Assembly: GCA_019843655.1 (NCBI GenBank)
Contig: JACDQD010000006.1
Coordinates: forward strand, 24,012,246-24,076,245
Source of the DNA: Lethocerus indicus
Taxonomy: Eukaryota > Arthropoda > Insecta > Hemiptera > Belostomatidae
Length of the DNA stretch: 64,000 nucleotides
Direction: 5' to 3'
In this document: positions 38,188-51,029 of the stretch, piece after piece
How positions within the stretch are numbered: position 1 is the first letter of the stretch
Layout: each line of letters begins with the position of its first letter
Notes under the pieces: generated by a model
Seen by the model: only the letters and a program-made list of their open reading frames with translations
Databases searched by the model: none
What the model was told of the DNA's origin: nothing
Position numbers and translations under genes: made by a program

Positions 38188-40725
38188 ATAAATTGACATG
38201 AGGTACTTAAAAATTGTTATCAAACATTTGGCATGACATGCTCATTCATTAGAATGTGTCATAAAAGGTATTAATGTTATCCTTTTTTCTTTTTTGATAA
38301 TACAGTTCAGTATCGTAATTTAATAAGATAAAGACACCCCAAAATGCAATATAGCCAGTGTAAAAGCACATTCAATGTGTCAGTAGATAAAATTATTAAT
38401 AATTGAAAACGTTAGTACAGTATTAATATATTATTTGTAACTGTGAATTTCAGAGCAGGAGAAAACAGTAGGGGGTATAAAGACGGAGAGGAGTGTGGTT
38501 GAAGCCGCCGCCAGCCGCAGCGGTTATGTCAGACCTGAGGTGGGTAGGTGGGGCTCAGAATGGCCAAGTTGACTCGTACCAGATGACGGGAAGGAGAGAC
38601 ACGTCGGTACAGAGCCGAGGGGGGTGGGTAGGGGCCTCAGCCCACTCCCTCAACCCATCTGGTCACCCGCTGCACCGTATCCCCTCGACCTGAAAAGTGT
38701 TGAACACTATGAAGAGCTTGCGCTCACCATTGAGCTGACTGTGCAACAACTCCTGCCGGATCACAACTACAACACCGTTGGAAACTTCATCAGGTAACAC
38801 GAAACGGAATTTCCCTCCCGTTTATATATTGTCACTTCGTGTTCATTAAAAAAATCTTGACAAGTCGTTGAACATTTATATATTACTAACAACATGTGAA
38901 ATATATTAATTTATTTGAAATATAACATTAATTAATGCAAAACACTCATGTAAAATACATAAGAAGGCCTGCTAGTCAATATATATATTAACATAAATTT
39001 AATTATTGTAAATATAAAAACAACATAAAAAATGTAGGTTGTGCACCTTGGGTCCCAGTGGTCAGCTGTTCAAGTCTGCTCTTGTCAATAGACATTAGTT
39101 TGTAAGTTGAGAGTGTAAGTAAGGGTGGTGATAGGAAACATTCTGGAATAACAATAAGTGGCCTCAAGTTGCCTCATTGCACATGAAGAGATTAAAAAGT
39201 ATTGTTTAAGATCATTGCATAAAAAGATTAATGTTGGAAATTATGCATATCGCATTAAAAAAATGAAAGTAGTACTAATGTATCATACAATAAGTTAGTT
39301 GTATGAATAAATGACCTTTGTTGCCATAATCACTCGTTTCTAACAGTAACCTTTTGTTTCTTAGGTTTTACAGAGAATACCAAAGGAGCGGTGAGTGGGA
39401 TTTGAAGGATTTTCTGTGGGATTACAAGCCGGTAATTAGTGATGCCCATCACACATGTGTGGGGCTTGGACTCGAGTTGCTGGACAGATTGAGCCGATTG
39501 GAACCAAAATGGCCCGGGCTTGTGGAAAGACTTCACTTGGTATCGTGCGAAGAAGCAGTGGACGATGTCCATTCCTATATAACTGCCGATCATCCTTCTT
39601 TCATTGAAACCGAGAAGGAGCATGTCTTGGTTTGTCTTCATGTCTCGGTAGGTGGGAGGAAAGGTGTTCTGTTATTGGACCCTGGATATCATGTGGCTCG
39701 AGTCGTTACTGTCATGGAAGATCAGCTTTATCCGCACACAGGTAGTTTGATTAATATTAAAACATATGTGGACTTATTCATTTGTATTGTACTGTAACAT
39801 TTGTATTTTTATAACTTAATGCAATTTCGTTTGTGTTGCTCTAGGATGGTTTACACAAGTGGAAGAGGGTACCGTGAGGAAGGACTACAAGTACAGTTTC
39901 AGACCAATGAACAAGAATTACGTAGTCTGGGAAGTCGCTGAAAAGAGGGGTCACTCGGAAAAATCCTGCTTGAGTTTGATTTATGTTGGAAATGCATTTT
40001 GCAGTGCTGTTGATGTCACGGAGAGAAGAAATTTGGTGTATGACTTCAGGAGTTGGCTAGCCAGAGACACAAAAGGCCAAGTCACAGCAGGAATCTACTT
40101 TAGTATTCCCCGTGTTATTTCAACAGGGGATGAACCAAAGTTTACACTTTTATATACAGACCCTCTCACTTCGGTAAAACATCGCATTAAGTTGAATTTA
40201 AGCTCTTTTGTCAATCAGGTAAATGATGGTTTCTTCAAATGATTATATCTATTAATATTAAAATTTTATTATCATTCGTTATTGAATATAAATTTTTTAA
40301 TGATTGTAGCTGTTTTATAAAAGTCCTGGAAAGTATTTGCCTATTACCCAAGTTAAAGTCAGTTCATTCTTTGAGGATACAACATATTTTAATTACGTGT
40401 TTATAAAAATTCATCATAAGTATGACCTATATCTTTAGAAGATGGATGTCTCATGACCAGTTTTGATTATTTAGTTTTATCGTATACTTATTGAACTTTT
40501 AATTTTGATGCTTGACGATAATTCTAAAACTTCAATTTGTTTGCACTATAGGTAGAAGTTAAAGGCAGCTTGGCCACTATTAGCGATTTGTGTGGCAGTC
40601 AACTAGGTTTGCCACCTGGTAGGTTGTCTACAATACTTGCTACACTGGCTTCAATAATGTCGGATGCATCCTTTATTTCACAGCTCTACTCCATCAATCA
40701 GGAGATCTTGAATGTACCCTCTTGA
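37375..40725 (+). CDS. Unnamed protein with arylamine N-acetyltransferase-like Cys-His-Asp signature; in-frame TGA at codon 41
   Basis: Function not known. Exons 37375-37378 (only ATGG), 38454-38793, 39365-39741, 39845-40218 and 40552-40725 total 1269 bases in one phase. The only break is TGA at 38570-38572 (followed by C). A 93-nt GT/AG segment, 38548-38640, would remove it in frame and leave 391 residues. A second start, ATG at 38526, opens another frame that stops at 38692. The core has YPLDLKSVEHYEELAL, then HHTCVGLGLELLDRL, KEHVLVCLHV, GGRKGVLLLDPGYH, and a beta-rich second half ending SINQEILNVPS. The order Cys, His (EHVLV) and Asp (LLLDPGYH) matches the NAT/papain-like triad, but overall similarity to known NATs is low, so this is inference. 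Codons are GC-richer than in neighbouring genes. Confidence 0.72.
38141..38183. repeat. (TA)n microsatellite
   Basis: TA run of 43 bases in intron 1 of the acetyltransferase-like gene. Confidence 0.95.
39031..39215 (+). repeat. Second copy of the tRNA-derived SINE
   Basis: It shares with the copy at 23709 the order B-box-like GTTCAAGTCTG, then GACATTAGTTTGTAAGTTG, then a GTAAGTAAGG..GATAGGAAACATT body and an A-rich end. The 5' tRNA part is more decayed. It lies in the intron before exon 3 of the acetyltransferase-like gene. Confidence 0.6.
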
Positions 40726-42351
40726 GTAATCGCCCCTACATCACAGATTGTATTATTTAAACCCAAGCATTATTCTGTACTGGTGATTGCACTACTTTTT
40801 CTCTCTTTTATGCCTTATTTTTTGAGACAGTTTTATCGACCAAGGATGATTTAGTATAATTAATCCTAGTGAATAGAATACAATATTGATTTTATTGAAT
40901 ATATTTACTGTAATTCTAATTTGACATGTGTTTAAAATAAATAATAATTATGAAGTAATAAATTAAAACTATTTTATTGTTAACCTGCAAAAAATAAATG
41001 TTATATGTTTATGTTAAATGTGGTTTTAATACTGAATAATAACCTCCTAACATAATCATTATTCATAAAATATTTCCTTTTGGGATTTAGCCCCTTCATT
41101 GCAGAAAAGAAATTTTGCCTGGTCTCATTTTTAATAACAAGATAATAAGAGATTAACAAATGTTCTTATATATAATATTGAAGTAAACTCAAAATTCCAA
41201 TTAAATATTTTTATTATTATACGATGAATTATATACTTTCAGTACTGAAATAGTGATACACTGCAGTTAATTACAACATAACTTCAGTAATAAATTGTTG
41301 TATTTAAACACAACATATACTGGGAATAATAGGGTAATGTGGTAGACCATGATTTTGTTACATAATACATTTTGTTATTCGATTTCCACTATAAGAGACG
41401 TTCTATTTCGACAGTAAAAACGTATTACTTGTAAAGTTATATAAAACTGCTTTTTGTTTTAAATTTTGAAATGGTAATAGATAAAATAGACTTACCTTTT
41501 CATTTAAATATATAAGAACATGAACACGAATAGGACAATTACAAAATATAAAACATACTTGAGCATTTAGTAAAAATTGAAATATATTGAGATTCACTCT
41601 CTTAATATTTATAATTAATGGAGAATAAGAATAATACCTATTTATATGTATATACTAATGGGGCAAGATAATATTCATACAAGATTTTATTGTTGCTATC
41701 TTTCTTATATAATAGAAAGTCATAAAAGGTATTATTTAGGTAAGGAATAATGACATATTCACAGAACAGAGTACCACTTTATTAAACATTCTTATAATAC
41801 CTTATACTTGAAGTTCAATATCTTCATATGGTAATACATTAAGTCAACATCTGAATATAATAGTTATTTGCAATATGTTGAACAAAACATGGAATAATTA
41901 GCCAATAGTATTGTAAATATAAATTTAAAAAAAATCTTGTCAATAATTATAACATCATAGTTGTCAAAGGAACTAAAACAAAATTGTACCTCTAAATGAA
42001 CCATCTAATGTGTATATTTCTAACAGATCCAGCATTTTAAATATCGAATTCTAACACTTTTATCAATATACGTTAAACAGCTAAAAAGCTGGAAAAAACT
42101 ACAATGTGAAAATACATATAGAAGTGCAATGGGAAAGAATGAATCATTGAAAAGTAGAAATAAAATACCTTAATATACAAATACACGCATTTTACAACTC
42201 TACTTTTACGTTATGAAACATCTTTTTATACAATAAAGTAATAAATATATACACACTAAAGTCAATAATTAAAGATGAGACGTAAATTGCATTCATGAAG
42301 AAGAGGAAGAGAGACAAAAGAAAATGAAATAATGCTGGAGGGTGTATTAGT
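40726..42351. other. Convergent intergenic stretch
   Basis: This is the 3' flank of the acetyltransferase-like gene (AATAAA near 40937) and, from the right, the 3'UTR of Mlf on the minus strand. AT-rich, no coding exon seen. Confidence 0.45.
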
Positions 42352-45300
42352 TTAATCAGAATTTGAAGAATCCTCATCACTATTGGTTTCATCGGGCAGA
42401 TTAATGGAAGGGGCTCTCTTCTTATGCCTGGGTTCCCCCTCATCCTTGTCCTCTTCTTCATCTTTGTTGCCTCCTCCTTTGTTTCTTTCAGTCTGTCCAT
42501 TTGATGTTGACTCTTCACAATGTTGTTTGCGTTTCTTGCCCACCTCCATCTTCTCACTGTACCATGTCCCAGTTTTAGTTCACCAACACATTTTCATATA
42601 GGTAGATATATTAAATACATCACATATACTATATGATGATGTGAGCAAAATGACCCTTGTTCTACCTGATGAATATGATGAGTCTCACTATATTCAGGGT
42701 ATATGATGAGGCCAAGTGATCAAAAGCATTGCATGCCAGCAATATTACTGTTTTAATGCACTGTAAGAATCTATTTCATAAAAAGAATGTTTTATTATTT
42801 AAATGCATCATGACTAAAAAAAAAATTAGGCATTAGGCAGTTCAACTGACTCTACAACCATATAATTTATTCAAGGCATATTTATTTTCCACATAATACA
42901 CTACTACTGACAGAATGAAATGATCAATAATACTTATACTCATTTTACTCAATTGATTTTCAATTAAATTTAGATTTTTCAGATGGAAATTTCCATACAT
43001 TATGATATACTTTGAAGTTTAAGAGAAAACCATTACACAGGTGAGTAAATAATTTAAAACTGACTGTGAGTTCAGAACATTATAATCTGTGTGATCTTCT
43101 GTTTCCTCTTGTGAGTGGAAGATCCTATTAGTACAATTACTGAACTTACAGATTACATAAACAAGCAAATGTAAGTATGGTTACAGTGTATCTAAGAGAT
43201 ACTAACCAATTGATGATGATGAAAAGCTGAAACAGTCTAATCCCAGACCAAAGAAGCAAGAGATGACTGATATACAGGAATGATTACTTACCAATATATA
43301 ATTATTAAATTAATTCTTAGATTTAGAATAGTATTTATTATACAGATCCTATGCATGTTTAACGTTACTTCATTGTTAAATACATGAGTTCATTTGTAAT
43401 ATTCAAAAGATGAAAACACTTTTGTCTCATAAGAGTTTATTAATTAGGTCCAAAATACTGTAGAAAAATAAATGTTTGCAAATGTGTGTGCTTTTAGGCA
43501 GGGAAACTTTTTATGAATCCTCATTAAAAAGGTCATTCCTCACAAGTTTAGGATTTATGCAATGTAGATGGAAAGAAGAAAATTTACTACAGTTGTTATG
43601 AAGTACTCTGTATAATCAATGGCAGGAATTGGTAGTCAGTGCTTAAAAAACTAGAATAGGTGGTACATTAAACTTTAAAGAGGACCCCCCCATTTTTAGC
43701 ATCCGGTGAAAGAATATACTAGTATGCTAAAATAATAATAACTGTTAATCCTATGGTTCTGCACATCTTTAAGGATAGAAGAATGTAAATATCTTTTTGT
43801 AATATTAAAACAAATGCTAATAACTGATTTTAGTGCAATACAGAAGTATCAACAGCTATATCAAAATAGTTTGCTGGAAAATCTAGCGTGCATGAATTCT
43901 ACCATGCTATATACTTATATACAACTAGCACATTTTATTTTTGATTCTTTGATTTAATATAACAAAATAATGAAAATTATTTTTAGGATGGATACAGTCT
44001 ACAGGCAATACATTTGACAACCATTTTAAAATCTGTTCCTCTGTGATACATAAATATATCCCAACAACATTTCAAATGAGTAATATTCATCATTAATATG
44101 AGAAAATATTCATTCAAATGAAAATATGATGCTTAATCAAAGATAATAGTAATTGAAAAGGAAGTATAATTTCCTTATTTCAATTTAAAAGGTATGTGCT
44201 TATAAATTTTAATTTTCATTTTGAATTTAAAAGGACAAATGTGAACCCATGCTAAGAAAACTGTCAATGACAAATAAGTTATAGAACTTGGAAATAGTAG
44301 CAGTGTTTTCCTCAAATAGGGAAGATCGGACTACTTGGATTAGACCAAGGCCAACCCTTGATAGTATAACTTTATATTCCTTAACCTAACCAGGGCATGG
44401 CGTTCAGAGTGAGTCCAGAATCGAACTAGGCACAAAAGTACATAAATATGTTGCTAGGTCCTTGCATAAAATTAATTCATTTCATAGCAATTTAGAAGGT
44501 AAATTAAAAACCTAAACTGACCTCAAGAAATATTTATTTCATCAAATTAAAAATGAGAAGTGATAAAGAGGGATCAAGAAAAAAATGTAGTGGCATGAAT
44601 ATATTGTATAGAAATATATATAAATACATATATGTATATATATCATGTATGCAAACATGTAAGCCACTCATGTCCAAATAGATTAAATAGATCAATAAAG
44701 AACAGAGGACAATTTTCAACTTCTGAATTCAGAATTGATGAGAATGAAAAATGAGTAAAACATTGTTTAACTGATAAACAGGACGAATATTTGAATTAGG
44801 AAAAAATTGATTTTTTCATTGATTATATCAATAATAACCTGAAAAGTTCAATTAGAACTGCCCATATAACTAATAAATGGTTGCCAAAGGTTGTGGACCT
44901 GTCCTATATGAATAATCCCATAATGATTACCCTTGTTTTTCATTGTCTATAGCTACAACATTAATGTTACTTAGTTGTTTAATTTACTTACTTTTGGTCC
45001 CATCAATATTTCCGGCCATACCTGAAACCATAGTTGACACTAAATGTTTTATCCCCCAAGTGTTTCGTAAAATTTAAAATCAATTAAAAATAGATATGAT
45101 TTTTATAATTTCGGAATGCTGGTTCAAACAAGGGCACGAACAATTTATTAATTGCTAGGCTTATTGAATGGTTGTAGATTGATTAGTTGCACCAGGAAGT
45201 GGAAAGGAATACAAAATATCTGCAATATTAAGTCATTAGGTGGTAAGAAGTATTCAAGCTCCAACACAATTACCGCTTTCATTAAAAATACAGACACAAA

Positions 45301-46557
45301 GACAGCTTCCCATAATTCAAAATGTTAATGCACTACTGAAAAACTGAGTTCAACATAACCAATTTATTTGTATTAACAGTTTTGAATGATCATATACATA
45401 TTTAGATATGAGTCCACACCAACATCAGATTGTAAACAATGTTTCCTACTAGTTATTTTACTGTAATTCAGCTATCTAGAATAAATCATCAGCATTAAGT
45501 GACCAAATTCATATAAATTCAGACTTAGCTTTAATATCTTTAAAGTTAGATTTTTAAGTAATTATATGTGGGAAATATTGCACGAATAATATTCTTAATT
45601 TGATTAATATCCTGTAGATAAATAGAAAAAAGTGATGAAAGGATTTTTTCACTGTAGTATTAAAAAGAAATTACAATGGTAAATGCAGTATTGTAATTTC
45701 CAATTGATTGTTACTATTTCATTACGCATGTAATTAGTATTAATATAAAGTATTAAATATGGTATAGACAACCACAGTGTTAACTAGAAATATTTTATTG
45801 GTGTGGATCTAAGAATAGCAAATAATTTTTACAAAACTAGAAATTCTGATTGCCCGAAAACCAGAATAAAGATAAGCATGCAAAACTGTTGAAATTCTAA
45901 TAACGTCAATGTTAATCACTGTAGTGCAATAAAAGCAAATGCAGAAATGAATGTGCCTTCAACAGGTTCAAGGAATGTTTGTTAGCAAAAATATATCTTG
46001 AGGGCAGGTTATTTTCTGTGAATACAATGAGGCAGTGCCATCTTACCTTTTATAGTTTGTATTTTGGGGTGGAGGTAGAAGTTGAGGATAGTGGGTGCGA
46101 TGAGCTTGTCTAGATGAGTGTCTTGATAAACTTGATCAACAAAAACAAGCATACAGATAGAAAAAGTAAGCTAACAACCTTTATCATACATGCAATCTTG
46201 CCTTGGGAGGAAGAAAAGATGAGGCTGTAAAGAGATAAAAAAAGAAATTCTAGCAAAGATGAAAATCTAACACAGATAAGCAATACATAAGTCACGTCCA
46301 AATACATTACAATAAGCTTTTAACACACTACTACACCAATATTATGACTTGCTTGTCACTAATATAATAGGAAATATAAATACCAAAATGGCAGGGGGTG
46401 TAAAAAATAGTAAATATATTACTATACATATTTATCATTTTATGGACAAACTAGTGTAATAACAATAGTTAGTATAAATATACTAACCACTGCTGGTTTA
46501 AATATCCCAATCATAAATATACCAGGTTCTTCATTTTAACGCTACCCATATAAGTCA

Positions 46558-46615
<58 letters not shown>

Positions 46616-49600
46616 AATAAATATGGGTATTATTGTAAAAATTGGAAAATATCTGGTATATAGTGACAAGAAATGTAAGTCATAAAATAAATTAATGCAG
46701 GGAGTAAAAAGATCATTCAACAATATATAAAAATTGCAAGCACTTTGAACACAAAGAAAAAAGCAATCTATTTACCATAAACACGATTACTATTTTAGAC
46801 TTCTAGAGTAAATGAGGGTTGGCATCTGTATTACAAGCAACTTTATTATTTATAAATATACGACAGATATAGTTCATATTCTAAGTAAAATACATAAAAT
46901 AAAATGATGACACTGACTCAAAAAAATATATTGTATTATTAGATGGGGGCACACCCTAATTGTGACAGTAGTGTATTAAATATTATACACTATTATTAAT
47001 AACTACACCAACATGAAGTATAGTCATAAGTCACAATGATCACTTTCCCTCCTTCCAGCATGCAAATAATTTTAAATGCAGCCTGTAGTGAAATACTAAA
47101 ATCACACAAGTTAAAATATGAACCAGAAAAGAACTGACCACAACTTGCATTAATACAATTTTATTTTTGTCCAATACCTGTCGATCACATTCTGGCAGTA
47201 AGAGTTTTTTTTTTATTAATAAAATAATTAAATATTTCAGTAATTCCCCTCATGGCAGTACAATGTACTCCAACATCTTTCCATTTGTTGTTTTCAAAAT
47301 AACCCAGAGGAATAATTTGTCCCAATGCAGCAATCATTCTGATTATTTTATATATAATATTTAAGGGACATATTGTCCTATCCTTATTTTATTTTTTAAA
47401 ATATTGCCCTAATAGAAATTGCTACTTGATTGATTAATGAATTGTTCAAGTAATTGTAAACCTAACTTAAACAATTCTTTATTATGAATTTTAGAGCCTT
47501 TCTTTTTCTTCCTCCTTTTTAATATATCACTATTTTATATAAGTATGTTATATCTATTCTTTTTTGTTCTATTATGAATTACTAAAGTGAGACAACTATT
47601 AATATTTACTTGACATTTATATTTAATGATCATATACAACTAGAGATTGCAGCTCTCCTTTTCTTAAAGTATTTAATTTGTTAGTTTTTTTTTAATTCTT
47701 TTCATGTCTGTCACCTTTTTTTCGATGGCGTCGTCTGGAAGTTATATTAACAACTAGTTTTATTAAAAATTCAAATAATCAGTATATTGTTCGGGGTTTC
47801 AATAATCTTTTGAACAATACTAATAGGTAAATTAAAAGATATTCAATAATTCTGTTTTATAGGAAATAAAACAATACTTGAGAGAAAATTAAACACCAAA
47901 ATGGCCACATACCCATACTATACCCATAATGTATTTTAAATTTGCACCATATTATTATGGTAAAAATTGTGCCCTGAAGGGAACAAGAATTGTTTGGACC
48001 TAATAATCTAGTATTCATCATACTCACTTGTGAAACTGTTTTATTATTGAATTCAAGTTTTATCATTTATATATAAACAAAATATATTTTAAATAAATAT
48101 GCATATCATAAATTTCATATATAATTTATAAATAAACCATGAAACCACACCATGTCCAAATAAACAAAGGGGTTATTTTAACAGTTACAACTCATTTTTC
48201 ACAAGCCAAGAAACCTAGATGTCCAATTGGGAAAAGGAAATAATATGATAAATATGGATTTACCTGGATGAAACTCCAGGTGCATTTGTGCTGGGAGCTG
48301 GCGGCAGAGCAAGTTGGGCAGTTGAGTCACCCCTATGCCTTCTGTTGCTATGATGATGATGATGATGATGATGACTATGTCTTGTGCCCCCATAAGTCAG
48401 AGCTGGATTCACAACAGTCCTAGCTTTTGTCTCCCATTCTCTATTGAAATCATCTGCCTCTTCTGATAGTCATTTAAAAAGAAAAACAATTGAGTGTAGA
48501 CAATTATTAGATTTGATAAATTAATTCAAACAAAAAAGTGCCTAGCTCAACTGAGTGAACAAAAGTACTGTGTTGTCTGCTACATTAAGCTAGTATGGTG
48601 GCCTTATAAGTAATCTCATTCAAATGTGTATCTTGACATATTGGATCAAGTATTTGCCAGCAGTGAATGCTCACTTTCTTGTTCTATGCAGGCCAATTAT
48701 TATTTACAAACTGAATAAATATTCCATTGTCATATACAAAAGTTGATATGGGAAAAAGGTATAATAGCCATTTAAAAAACATTATTTTCTTTAAAATTAC
48801 CAACAGTAAAAGCAAAGCAACATCTTGTTAATAGTTTTACTACTATTCTTAAAAATAACATGTTTTTATTTAAAAATTAAATGTTTTACTAGTTTAAATT
48901 ACCTGTTTTGTGGTCTGCGAGGGGTTGGAAAACCATAGATTTTGTGTGTTCTGTGTTTTAGACAGAACCATATGAAATCTATGGTAAATGTTTTACGTTA
49001 ATCTTACTTGATTACAAAATAATCAACTGGTCATAAATACACACTCTAAAGTATGTAATCTTATCACAGTTTAAAACTTGTAAAATGTACTTATCGAATG
49101 TACAAGCTCAACTCAGCTCAAATTCACTTAATAAATAATGCTCAAAAACACTAACTTACCAACTACTATTTACAACAATTAGGGAAAAACAATTATGCTG
49201 ACAGAGAGGTCTTGATTTAAGACAGAAAAGTTTTTGAAAAAATTGGATCAAAAGATACCGTTGAATTCATAAACAGACCTTCATCCAGGTTAATGAACTC
49301 TTGATTTTCTTCCTGTTCTCCAGAATACACGTTTTGTGATTTTTCCATAACATGTGCCCTATCTCCAATATGGTGTCCAATGGACATTTTTTTATAACCT
49401 GTCCTAGAATCAGCGACTGTTTTCTTAGTTTCACGAACTCCACCTGGGGCCTGTCTTGTAGATGTTGATGCTTGATACACCTAAATAATGAAATAAAAAA
49501 CTGAAGTATACTGTTATATTGTACTATGGTATTAAAATTAATACATTTATTTTAATTAATGAAAAGTCAGCCACTGGGATTTGAACCCTGGTCAACATTG

Positions 49601-50525
49601 CATTTCTCTAACTAGTAACCTAAGCTCAACTCAATAACCAGTTACTTCATAATTCTATTTAAATTTCTCTTATTCTTGGAACCTACTTGATATATATTGT
49701 AAAATAATTATTATTTTATTTGCAGAATTACCTGTGGCCTTCCATCAGGACCACTAGTCATTGTCATGACAGTGCTAGAAGAAAAGCTATGACAGTTTTC
49801 GTTATTTGCCATGTCGAACACATTACGCATATCAGGGAACCCAAAACCAAATGGCATCATACCCATGCCAAAATCATTGCCTCGTCTAACCAAATCTTGA
49901 CTTGATCGCTGATATGGGTCCATCACATCTGCAGCCCTATATGTTATCATATTACCGAAAGGGGGCCCACCGAAGAAGTCACTCATCATGCTATTCATCA
50001 TGTTATTCATCCGACGCATTTGACCCCTTTTGACAAAATATATAATATTAGAAATATTATTTTTAAAAAACTGTTATTTTTATATGTATAATAAATAGAT
50101 ACAAAATCTGGGGACTATTAATGTACCCATCAGAATGTCTTTTTCTATCTTGCTTATTTTTGTGTGACATTCTGGTTTTCATTCCACTACAAAGACCAAA
50201 GAGAAATTCGCCACACAATATAAAATTTCATATTTTATTATCTTACCAAAGTTACTAAGCAGCATATTACTTATAAGACCATATGGTAATAATTAACAAA
50301 CTGCATTCAAATAAATCAATGCAACTAGTGGCTTGAAATCAAGTGTAAAACCCCTCATAAGATCTATTATTAATACGTTATTAAGTGGCCATGCATATAA
50401 AGTTCTATAGTGTATAAGACAGAATAAACAAGACTATATGTTATTAATACGAGGTTGTTCCACAAAACTTACCCGAAGAACGGGTCATCGTCAAAGTCGC
50501 CCATTAATCCTCCGAATAAAGACAT
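42352..50525 (-). CDS. Mlf: Myeloid leukemia factor (MLF1/MLF2 family)
   Basis: Mlf is a nuclear/cytoplasmic adaptor; in Drosophila it acts with DnaJ proteins to stabilise the RUNX factor Lozenge. Exons from high to low: 50473-50525, 49732-50026, 49279-49480, 48264-48462, 46047-46121, 42352-42556; total 1029 bases, or 342 residues, all in phase. The N-terminus is MSLFGGLMGDFDDDPFFGG. The family core has MRRMNNMMNSMMSDFF, TSGPDGRPQVYQAS, KMSIGHHIGDRAHVMEKSQN and INLDEEEADDFNREW. A run of His residues (about residue 235) follows RHS. The tail is basic then acidic (GKKRKQ, then EEEDKDEGE, ending EDSSNSD). The last introns are long (1.9-3.5 kb). The gene is head-to-head with the Nudix gene, 505 bases between start codons. 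Confidence 0.94.
44992..45021 (-). other. Possible cryptic exon in the last Mlf intron
   Basis: Thirty bases between TTTCAG and GTAAGTAAA on the minus strand. Joined to the preceding Mlf exon they give RYGRKY followed by TGA, so inclusion would truncate the charged tail. The acceptor lacks a strong pyrimidine tract. Skipping it gives the full-length protein. Confidence 0.25.
46560..46612. repeat. (TA)n microsatellite
   Basis: Uninterrupted TA run of about 53 bases in an Mlf intron. Confidence 0.95.
49563..49640 (-). repeat. tRNA-like SINE fragment
   Basis: On the minus strand a GAGCTTAGGTTACTAG A-box-like string is followed, about 35 bases on, by the near-perfect B box GGTTCAAATCCCAG. No cloverleaf that would support a functional tRNA was found, so it is read as a SINE head. 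It is in an Mlf intron. Confidence 0.5.
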
Positions 50526-51029
50526 GGCTTATGGTCTTGTATCAACAAGCAGGAGCGATGATGACGAAATTGGTCAATGCCACAAATCTCTGATTGTACA
50601 AGAGATTTGAAGAGTATCGACTTTACAGATGCAAGAAGTAACACTTACTACAATATAAACGTCGAATGCAGAAATCTGGAATGTTCTAGACTCAAGTGCC
50701 TTTTTAAGAATTGCCAACTAAATACATCCAACATTTACTTTTTAAAATATATTCATTATCTCAATTTTATATATGTTATTAAAAACATGTTTAATTTATA
50801 TTGTACTAACATTTCTAAATACATTGTGATAATTAATATAACATAGAAGGACATATATGCAATATGGAGGCATATATTTTTGTACGTAGTGGAAGCACGA
50901 TCATAACAGCAGAGCGGACAGCTGAAAATGATGTAATTATAGTTTGTGAATTTTAAAATTAAGCTTATTTGTTCTACGTTGACAGTGATTAGGACGAAGT
51001 GAATTGCGATTCATAATTTACTTCTAAAA
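50526..51029. promoter_or_regulatory. Shared divergent promoter region of Mlf and the Nudix gene
   Basis: About 500 bases separate the two start codons, and both leaders must lie here. No TATA box is convincing on either strand. CG dinucleotides cluster near 50520-50560 and 50880-51020. Confidence 0.5.

Noticed and set aside
44330..44440. Another SINE head on the minus strand
   Set aside because: Only a B-box-like AGTTCGATTCTGG is visible; no A box at the right distance, so not listed as a feature.
49563..49640. Functional tRNA gene on the minus strand
   Set aside because: A and B boxes are present, but I could not form a matching acceptor stem and full cloverleaf; a SINE head fits better.
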